Shown here piece by piece: positions 1 through 4,660 of a stretch of 5,731 nucleotides of DNA. Source of the DNA: Actinomycetota bacterium. GTDB lineage: Bacteria > Actinomycetota > CADDZG01 > JAHWKV01. The DNA is taken from NCBI GenBank assembly GCA_019347725.1, contig JAHWKV010000085.1, positions 1 through 5,731 on the forward strand, read 5' to 3'. The notes under the pieces were generated by a model, which had not been told where the DNA came from, did not search any database, and saw only the letters and a list, made by a program, of their open reading frames with translations. Within the stretch, counting starts at the first letter, position 1; the number at the start of each line of letters is the position of its first letter. A program made the position numbers and the translations under genes.

Positions 1-731
1 GGCGGTTCCGTGCCGCCGTGCACCCACTCGACACTGAGTCCGAGCAGCTTGCGGTACTCGATCAACACCGCGTCATCCCCGTTGGCGATGGTGAGCTCGG
101 CACCGGGCAGGCGACACAACGACAGCTTGTCCCGGTAGTAGGTCTCGACGTCGCCGTGCCAGTCCAGATGGTCCGGGTAAAGCGAAGTGACCGCGACGGT
201 GGCCGGAGCGTTGGTTAGGCTGACCGCCTGGAAGCTGGAAACCTCGATAATCCAGTAATCGACGCCCGTGGGAGCGGCTGGATCAAACGGCGGCTCTCCG
301 AAGTTGCCGCCGACAAAACACCGCCTACCCAGCCCCTCCAAAAGCGAACCCAGGATCGCCACTGTGGTGCTCTTACCTTTGGTGCCTGTGACGCAGATCA
401 CGCGGTCCCCGGGGGCTTCCTCCAACCACAGCCCCAGAGCTCCGACCACCGATACCCCTCCCTGCTCGAGCTCCCGCAGGTCCTGCCTGTGACGGCTAAT
501 ACCGGGTCCGGCGATCACAACCTCGCACGAAGCCAGCGCCTGCAGACCGTCGGGGTGCGAAGCCAGTACGTCCAGTCCCTCCACGGATTCGGGCGCAAGG
601 CGATCGTCGACCAACACGGGCTCCACGCCCATACCCTGCAGTTTGCGCAGGGAGGCTTTTCCCTCGACCCCCACCCCCCAGATACCGACTCTGCGGCCGT
701 TGAGGTCAGCCCAAGTCAGCCGCGGCGGCAT
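1..731 (-). CDS. murD2: MurD2-type UDP-MurNAc-L-Ala--L-glutamate ligase (3' end outside window)
   Basis: The frame is open from the ATG at 731-729 to the left edge (243 codons), so only the N-terminal and most of the central Mur-ligase domain are present. Visible motifs: a Rossmann-like start GIWGVGVEG (residues 16-24), the ATP P-loop GTKGKST (116-122), GNFGEP (142-147), EVSSFQ (163-168), YPDHLDWHG (185-193) and YRDK, whose K202 sits where MurD has its carbamylated lysine. These are MurD hallmarks, and the GTKGKST form of the P-loop together with the murL partner points to MurD2, which adds L-Glu rather than D-Glu to UDP-MurNAc-L-Ala in the cytoplasm. The start overlaps the end of murL by 26 nt and has no clear Shine-Dalgarno, so translation is probably coupled to murL. 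A conventional D-Glu-adding MurD cannot be excluded from sequence alone, but the neighbour argues against it. Confidence 0.88.
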   Translation of the reverse strand, partial: MPPRLTWADLNGRRVGIWGVGVEGKASLRKLQGMGVEPVLVDDRLAPESVEGLDVLASHPDGLQALASCEVVIAGPGISRHRQDLRELEQGGVSVVGALGLWLEEAPGDRVICVTGTKGKSTTVAILGSLLEGLGRRCFVGGNFGEPPFDPAAPTGVDYWIIEVSSFQAVSLTNAPATVAVTSLYPDHLDWHGDVETYYRDKLSLCRLPGAELTIANGDDAVLIEYRKLLGLSVEWVHGGTEP

Positions 732-2067
732 ATGTGTCCGGTACATTATTCGGGCCCAAGGCCTGCAGCAGGCCCTCTACGGAGGCCGTGGCTGCAGAGT
801 CCCGCAAAAGGCGGTGGAGACGCTGAACAACAGGGGCATTCCGCCGGTCGGAGCGGTCGACGGCCATCAGCAGCGCGGCCCGGCATTCCTGAACGTCACC
901 CACGCATTCGAAAGGTTTGCCTCGTTCGGACAGTCCCAGCAAAGTGACAAACTGCCCAACCAGGTCGGGGTTTTGCAGCGGCTCTCGACCGTCGAAAATC
1001 AAGCTCAAATCGTTCGAGGACATAACGGAGGCAAGCACCAGATCCACGAAGCAGCACTTGTCACAAATGCCGCACCACTTCGGCATACGCGCCCTGGGAT
1101 CCACATGGAAGGCACGATTACAGGAATGAAAGACCGGATGATAAGCGGTCAGCGTAGCGAAACGCTCGGCTATCGACAAAGTGCTCCAGGACCGCAACAA
1201 CGAGAAGTACTCGGGCGGCGCATCAAACGCTCCACGCAGCACTTCCCTGAACGAATTCTCGAACTCCACACTCTTGGAGTACTGATGATTTATCTGCCTG
1301 CCGTTGACTTCGGTATTGCCCACTGAAGCGGACCACTCATTGGACATGATCACTGCGTCGTGGCCTCCCAGCACTGCGGCGAGCACCGCTATTGAAGAGA
1401 TGATTCCCGTAATGGGCACGTGCCCGTTGAACCGCTCCCCCGGTGCAGGTCGAAGAATGTCGGGGTCGAGCTCCCTTCGAGCCGTGACCATCGGGAGCCC
1501 GGAAACCGCAGCCGCCTCGTCGATGGCCGCGAAGCTTTGGCGACCTGAGCTGACCACGAACAGCGACGGGTTCGCTTGCAGCGCGCGCACCGCCTCGACG
1601 GTCACGATTGAATCGAGTCCGCCCCCAAACGGCACGAGCGGCCGCTTGACACCGGGCGAAAAGCGCACCTGCGCACCGGCGTCGACGCCTCCGACAATCT
1701 GCGGATTGAGCTCGATACCATTGCGCAAAGCAAACTCGCCGAGGCCCTCGGTGTAGAAGGCGGCCAGAAACTGCCTTTCCGGCTCACGAAACTCAGTAGA
1801 GCCCAGATCGATGACGGGCGGCGCGCCTGCCTTGTAGTAGGAAACCCCGGCCAGCAAGAACACCAGCCTGGCTGCCTCCCGTCCCGCGGCGCCTGCCCTG
1901 CCGAGGCCCTTGACGGAGATAATCTCCTGGAACAGCCGGTCATCGAGCCGGTACCGGCAGATGAGACGGTCGGTCTTCCAGTCGATCTCGTAGCCTTCAT
2001 ACAAAAAACGAGAAGCTCGAGCGGGCCGGTTTGCTGAGCCCACCACTCCTGCCTGCTCCGTGGTCAT
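706..2067 (-). CDS. murL: MurL, UDP-MurNAc-L-Ala-L-Glu epimerase
   Basis: A 453-residue protein, about the usual MurL length. MurL, described in Xanthomonas oryzae, converts the terminal L-Glu of UDP-MurNAc-L-Ala-L-Glu to D-Glu with ATP and Mg2+, releasing AMP and PPi. Recognisable segments are VPFGGGLDS (residues 145-153, like the SGGxDS PP-loop of ATP pyrophosphatases and consistent with adenylation), MSNEWSAS (241-248), NHQYSKS (260-266) and a cysteine-rich knuckle WCGICDKC (331-338) with C316 upstream, possibly binding metal. The ATG at 2067 is preceded by a weak GGGA; no better start is visible. The TGA lies inside murD2, so the two form an operon reading leftward. Upstream is a divergent regulatory region shared with a D-amino-acid oxidase. 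The family is recognised from memory of its conserved motifs; the activity is inferred. Confidence 0.88.
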   Translation of the reverse strand: MTTEQAGVVGSANRPARASRFLYEGYEIDWKTDRLICRYRLDDRLFQEIISVKGLGRAGAAGREAARLVFLLAGVSYYKAGAPPVIDLGSTEFREPERQFLAAFYTEGLGEFALRNGIELNPQIVGGVDAGAQVRFSPGVKRPLVPFGGGLDSIVTVEAVRALQANPSLFVVSSGRQSFAAIDEAAAVSGLPMVTARRELDPDILRPAPGERFNGHVPITGIISSIAVLAAVLGGHDAVIMSNEWSASVGNTEVNGRQINHQYSKSVEFENSFREVLRGAFDAPPEYFSLLRSWSTLSIAERFATLTAYHPVFHSCNRAFHVDPRARMPKWCGICDKCCFVDLVLASVMSSNDLSLIFDGREPLQNPDLVGQFVTLLGLSERGKPFECVGDVQECRAALLMAVDRSDRRNAPVVQRLHRLLRDSAATASVEGLLQALGPNNVPDTYAAAADLG

Positions 2068-2119
2068 TTCGATCCCATCTACACCGCACGCCGGCAGGCA
2101 CTTTAAATCATCCGAGTGC

Positions 2120-2136
2120 CGTGACCGGTGGTCACG
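2120..2136. promoter_or_regulatory. Inverted repeat, candidate operator between murL and the oxidase gene
   Basis: Perfect 7-bp arms CGTGACC and GGTCACG flank a GGT spacer. The site is 53 nt upstream of the murL start and ends 4 nt before a -10-like TAGTAT (2141-2146), where a -35 element would sit. Such placement suits a dimeric regulator of the divergent genes. I do not recognise the regulator family. Confidence 0.45.
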
Positions 2137-2140
2137 ACAC

Positions 2141-2146
2141 TAGTAT
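2141..2146 (+). promoter_or_regulatory. Possible -10 box of the oxidase gene
   Basis: TAGTAT matches the TATAAT consensus at four of six positions, including the key TA and final T. No good -35 lies 16-18 nt upstream; the inverted repeat occupies that place, which could mean an activator-dependent promoter. Transcription would begin near 2153, at the foot of the following hairpin. Confidence 0.3.
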
Positions 2147-2152
2147 CCCAGT

Positions 2153-2187
2153 TTCGTTCGGGTGAAAACCGCGGGGTTTTGAACGAA
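2153..2187 (+). promoter_or_regulatory. Hairpin in the 5' region of the oxidase gene
   Basis: The outer arms TTCGTTC (2153-2159) and GAACGAA (2181-2187) pair over 7 bp. The inner arms AAAACC (2165-2170) and GGTTTT (2175-2180) pair over 6 bp around a GCGG loop. A 5-nt bulge GGGTG sits on the left side. The hairpin ends 9 nt before the chosen ATG at 2197, which lacks a Shine-Dalgarno, so it could control translation. In DNA it could instead be a second operator. Confidence 0.45.
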
Positions 2188-2196
2188 CATGGCTTA

Positions 2197-3150
2197 ATGC
2201 AGAAAGTTCCCGTAGCCGTATTGGGAGCCGGCGCCGTTGGACTGACAACCGCGGTTGCCGCCCAGGAAGCCGGCTTCTCGGTGACCGTCTACACCGACAA
2301 AGCCTACGGGAGTACGACCTCCGCCAAGGCCGCAGCCAGCTTCAAGCCGGTGGAAGTCGCCTACAACGAGCTTACTCATACGATGCTTATCGCCAGCTGG
2401 GAAGGGTACAGCCGGCTGGTCGCCGACTTTCCTTCCGACGACCATGGAGTTCGTATGCATACCCATTGGGAGGCCTCGAGCATTGAACGAGCGGTTCCGC
2501 CCTACCGGGACATCGTTGGCTCCTTCAGGCAGGTTCGGTCCCCCGACGTACCCGGCGGCTACCGATACGGATGGAGATACCGGACCTTCTTCATCGACAT
2601 GTCCGTCTATCTCGACTGGATGGTCTCGCGCTTTGTAGGGCAGGGCGGACGCCTTGTCTACCTGGACGCCCCCTTTCTGAGCCTCTCGCAGGCGGCTGCC
2701 CTTTCGGCTCCCATCGTCTTCAACTGCACGGGCGCCGGCGCTGGGGCGCTATGCCGCGACGAGCGCATGAAGCCGATCAAAGGCCAGGTGCTGATTACCG
2801 ATCCAGTTGCATCGATGAACTGGTCCATCAGCGCCGACGGCTTCTACGTATACCCACGCAGGAACGACACCGTCCTCGGCGGCACCATCCAAATGGATGA
2901 CGATTCCGATTCTGTGGACGACGAAACCGAGCGGCGGCTCATCGAGGGGAACCGCTGGATCCTACCCGATTTGAACGCCTCGGCAATTCGCGGCAGATAC
3001 GCCGGGGTGCGGCCCTACCGGGAGGGGTCGATACGGCTGGAGTCGGAAGAAATCGATGAAACTCTCTTCATCCACAGTTACGGACACGGCGGCTCCGGAG
3101 TCACGCTGTCGTGGGGAGCCGCACACATGGGTTTATCCCTGCTCCGCTAA
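2197..3150 (+). CDS. dao: FAD-dependent D-amino-acid oxidase
   Basis: A 317-residue protein of the DAO/DAAO family, which oxidises D-amino acids to 2-oxo acids with release of ammonia and H2O2. Motifs in order: the FAD dinucleotide-binding GAGAVGLTTA (residues 10-19), the VFNCTGAGA strand (174-182), PIKGQV (193-198), YVYPR...VLGGT (217-230; Y217 aligns with the substrate tyrosine Y228 of human DAO), GVRPYREGSIRLE (270-282; R280 aligns with the carboxylate-binding arginine) and YGHGGSGVTLSWG (295-307), the DAO signature. No signal peptide is visible. A GTG at 2128 would extend the frame by 23 residues, but these precede the FAD motif without any recognisable homology and would run through the operator and hairpin, so I prefer the ATG at 2197. 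It has no clear Shine-Dalgarno. Substrate (neutral or acidic D-amino acids) cannot be decided; glycine oxidase (ThiO) is less likely. Confidence 0.85.
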   Translation: MQKVPVAVLGAGAVGLTTAVAAQEAGFSVTVYTDKAYGSTTSAKAAASFKPVEVAYNELTHTMLIASWEGYSRLVADFPSDDHGVRMHTHWEASSIERAVPPYRDIVGSFRQVRSPDVPGGYRYGWRYRTFFIDMSVYLDWMVSRFVGQGGRLVYLDAPFLSLSQAAALSAPIVFNCTGAGAGALCRDERMKPIKGQVLITDPVASMNWSISADGFYVYPRRNDTVLGGTIQMDDDSDSVDDETERRLIEGNRWILPDLNASAIRGRYAGVRPYREGSIRLESEEIDETLFIHSYGHGGSGVTLSWGAAHMGLSLLR

Positions 3151-3187
3151 GCCGCAAGCTCGTCTTCCCCTGAGCTGACGGCTTAGC
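3146..3187. terminator. Probable bidirectional terminator hairpin
   Basis: The left arm 3146-3161 and right arm 3172-3187 pair as 9 bp (GCTAAGCCG with CGGCTTAGC), a 2-by-2 mismatch, then 5 bp (AGCTC with GAGCT), around a 10-nt loop. It sits between two convergent genes and contains the oxidase TAA stop in its stem. Neither side has a convincing T-tract, so it may work as an unusual intrinsic terminator or as a 3'-end stabiliser. Confidence 0.6.
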
Positions 3188-3192
3188 CAGCC

Positions 3193-3756
3193 CTATTCCT
3201 GGCCCGTCTCAATCCTCACGCGGTTGAACTCAACGACTTCCGGTTGCGTATAGCGCTTGCCGTTCTTACGGTCGTGCCGCATGAACGTTGGGGGCTCGAT
3301 GCGTACCCGCAGACCATAGGTACCATCACCGGGGACGTGCCAGTTACGGCCGTAGTGAAACAACCACGGATGCCACAAAAACGGCTGCATGTGTGTGCCG
3401 ACCTCTTTGCCTTCTGCGTCCAACACGGTTACCTGAACCTCGAGCCCAGGCAAGAAACGTCCATCGGCGCCGTCACGCACGGCAATCTCAATATGGGCGT
3501 TTTCGTCCTCAGCTGGTTCTTGCCACTCCAACTCGCCGCCCCGCGACATGTACATGCCTTCGGCTTTTTCGACTGCATAAGCAACCAGGTAGTCGCCCAC
3601 GGCGACCTCGCCGCCGTCGTCGGCCACCTTCTCGGTCATGTGCTCAAGCGCCTTCTTGTACTGGTGCCCCTGCTCGTTGGCGAGCCGCAGCTGCTCCTCG
3701 GTAGCCTCGTCGCTCGGTTCCCGAGGAGTACGCGGTTTCGTCTGCGTAGATGCCAT
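3193..3756 (-). CDS. P19/Fe2+-transport-family-like protein, apparently cytoplasmic
   Basis: 187 residues, starting at the ATG 3756-3754 with GGGAG seven nt upstream. The C-terminal part, from about residue 85, resembles the periplasmic iron/copper protein P19 (Tp34/FetP): NAHIEIAV (86-93), GRFLPGLEV (99-107), THMQPF (121-126) where P19 has its FMPM methionine, FHYGRN (133-138) matching its PHYGxN, a GDGTYGLRVRI strand (143-153) and FMRH (158-161). Candidate metal ligands are H88, M123, H134 and H161, with further histidines at 122, 129 and 140. Unlike P19, the N-terminus is a charged, lysine- and glutamate-rich stretch with no signal peptide or lipobox, so the protein looks cytoplasmic. No iron permease (FTR1/FetM) gene is adjacent. 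The family match is by remembered motif pattern; the function is inferred and moderately uncertain. Confidence 0.6.
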   Translation of the reverse strand: MASTQTKPRTPREPSDEATEEQLRLANEQGHQYKKALEHMTEKVADDGGEVAVGDYLVAYAVEKAEGMYMSRGGELEWQEPAEDENAHIEIAVRDGADGRFLPGLEVQVTVLDAEGKEVGTHMQPFLWHPWLFHYGRNWHVPGDGTYGLRVRIEPPTFMRHDRKNGKRYTQPEVVEFNRVRIETGQE

Positions 3757-3784
3757 ACCGATACTCCCGCTCTTTGCTGGTTAG

Positions 3785-3802
3785 TGCATGGGTACCCGTG
3801 CA
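3785..3802. promoter_or_regulatory. 18-bp near-palindrome, candidate operator
   Basis: TGCATGGG and CCCGTGCA meet around TA; the central GGGTACCC is perfect and a single T/G pair breaks symmetry. It starts 29 nt upstream of the P19-like gene, in the divergent gap shared with the udgX transcript. It does not resemble the DtxR/IdeR iron box or the actinobacterial SOS box as I know them. Confidence 0.35.
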
Positions 3803-3861
3803 TGCGGATTGAAAACGCTCCAATGTCAGGCGTGGCGGCGGACGGAAATTAGTTGTAGAGA

Positions 3862-3874
3862 GGGCCGTCGGCCC
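3862..3874. other. GC-rich hairpin in the udgX upstream region
   Basis: GGGCC (3862-3866) pairs with GGCCC (3870-3874) around GTC. Further GGGCC copies at 3875-3879 and 3913-3917 could compete for the same partner, so alternative pairings are possible. The rest of the 3757-3959 gap holds no convincing promoter, tRNA or small gene on either strand. Confidence 0.25.
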
Positions 3875-3947
3875 GGGCCTCCGCCACTCGCTCCACGTCC
3901 CAGCGCTTAAGTGGGCCTAGCCGGGAAAAGAACACACCGTCAGCTAC

Positions 3948-3952
3948 GGAGG
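3948..3952 (+). promoter_or_regulatory. Strong ribosome binding site before the leader ORF
   Basis: GGAGG lies 7 nt before the ATG at 3960. This is the best Shine-Dalgarno in the window, yet it serves a 27-codon ORF rather than udgX directly, which has no site of its own. Confidence 0.65.
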
Positions 3953-3959
3953 AATCTCA

Positions 3960-4043
3960 ATGTCCACCGACAGGCACAATCATGATCCCGGCGTGGTGAC
4001 AGTCACCCGTAACCGGGCGCAGAGCTTATGCAGTTTTTCATGA
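3960..4043 (+). CDS. 27-residue leader ORF coupled to udgX
   Basis: ATG 3960 to TGA 4041-4043, preceded by an ideal GGAGG. The last codons overlap the udgX start in an ATGA arrangement (ATG 4040-4042, TGA 4041-4043), a classic translational-coupling geometry. The peptide begins MSTDRHNHD and ends SLCSFS; it is hydrophilic, with three basic residues (arginines) besides its histidines, and I recognise no family. Its likely role is to load ribosomes for udgX, or to act as a leader peptide. The udgX frame is closed upstream by a TAA at 4010-4012, so the ORF is not a missed N-terminus in the same frame. A frameshift in a longer N-terminus is possible but less likely, because UdgX already has its usual length without it. 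Confidence 0.45.
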   Translation: MSTDRHNHDPGVVTVTRNRAQSLCSFS

Positions 4044-4660
4044 CTGCCGCCGAATACATACCGCCGGAAGCGTCGATAAAGGAGCTTCGAGAAGCTGCGC
4101 AAGCCTGCCGCGGATGCAGCCTGTGGGAGCACGCCACTCAAGCCGTTTTTGGCGAGGGACCGGTCCCTGCCCCAATCATGCTCGTGGGCGAACAACCCGG
4201 CGATCAGGAAGACAAGCTGGGCTCTCCCTTCGTTGGCCCGGCCGGGCGCGTGCTGGATGAAGCGCTGGAGGAGATCGGCTGGAACCGAGACCAGGTTTAT
4301 CTGTCCAATGTGGTCAAGCACTTCAAATGGACCGCCAAGGGAAAGCGCAGAATCCACCAGCGACCCCGATCCGTCGAGATCAATGCGTGTTTTCCGTGGC
4401 TGCGTGAGGAAATCGCCCGCGTTGAACCAGACGTACTGCTCTGTTTGGGGGCTACCGGAGCACAGGCGCTGCTGGGCCGGAACTTCAAAGTGACCCAGCA
4501 ACGTGGGGGACTCGTCGAGTCCGACCTCGCGCCGCACGTACTGGCTACGGTGCATCCCTCATCGGTGCTTCGGTCCCGGGACGACGAGGCTCGTCGGTTG
4601 GCGAAAAAGGCATTCGTAAAAGACCTGAAAATCGCCACCTCTTACGCCCGACGGGGCTAG
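4040..4660 (+). CDS. udgX: UdgX, uracil-DNA glycosylase that covalently links to its product
   Basis: 206 residues from the ATG at 4040; an in-frame ATG at 4028 would add four residues. Family-4-like uracil-DNA glycosylase with an iron-sulfur cluster: cysteines C23, C26, C117 and C135 fit its spacing. UdgX-specific features are GEQPGDQED (residues 50-58) and the R-loop KRRIH (102-106). H106 corresponds to the histidine of Mycobacterium smegmatis UdgX (H109) that bonds to the abasic sugar after uracil removal, giving a stable protein-DNA complex. HPSS (172-175) and the GPAGR segment (66-70) complete the fold. I prefer the 4040 start because of its ATGA overlap with the leader ORF. The TAG stop directly abuts the stop of the convergent L,D-transpeptidase gene, with no intergenic space for a terminator. 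Confidence 0.92.
   Translation: MTAAEYIPPEASIKELREAAQACRGCSLWEHATQAVFGEGPVPAPIMLVGEQPGDQEDKLGSPFVGPAGRVLDEALEEIGWNRDQVYLSNVVKHFKWTAKGKRRIHQRPRSVEINACFPWLREEIARVEPDVLLCLGATGAQALLGRNFKVTQQRGGLVESDLAPHVLATVHPSSVLRSRDDEARRLAKKAFVKDLKIATSYARRG

Noticed and set aside
489..1326. Long plus-strand ORFs opposite murL and murD2
   Set aside because: They are antisense to two genes with clear family motifs, have low-complexity Pro/Arg/Ser-rich translations and no recognisable domain.
2153..2190. SOS (LexA) box suggested by GAACGAAC
   Set aside because: The actinobacterial box needs GAAC and GTTC in inverted order with a 4-nt gap; here the GAAC copies are in tandem and the inverted partner is 20 nt away, so the hairpin explains it better.
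2128..2196. GTG-initiated extension of the oxidase
   Set aside because: The extra 23 residues lie before the FAD motif, have no recognisable homology, and the start would sit inside the inverted repeat with no ribosome site.
3244..3852. 202-residue plus-strand ORF opposite the P19-like gene
   Set aside because: It is antisense to a gene with a good ribosome site and family motifs; its translation shows no domain.
3823..3852. Nine-codon ATG ORF in the intergenic gap
   Set aside because: It is very short, with no ribosome site or coupling to a gene, unlike the 27-codon ORF further on.
3855..3930. Possible tRNA or structured RNA gene in the GC-rich part of the gap
   Set aside because: No acceptor stem, anticodon arm or T-loop sequence could be laid out.
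3980..4638. Minus-strand ORFs opposite udgX
   Set aside because: They are shadows of the strongly recognised UdgX frame.
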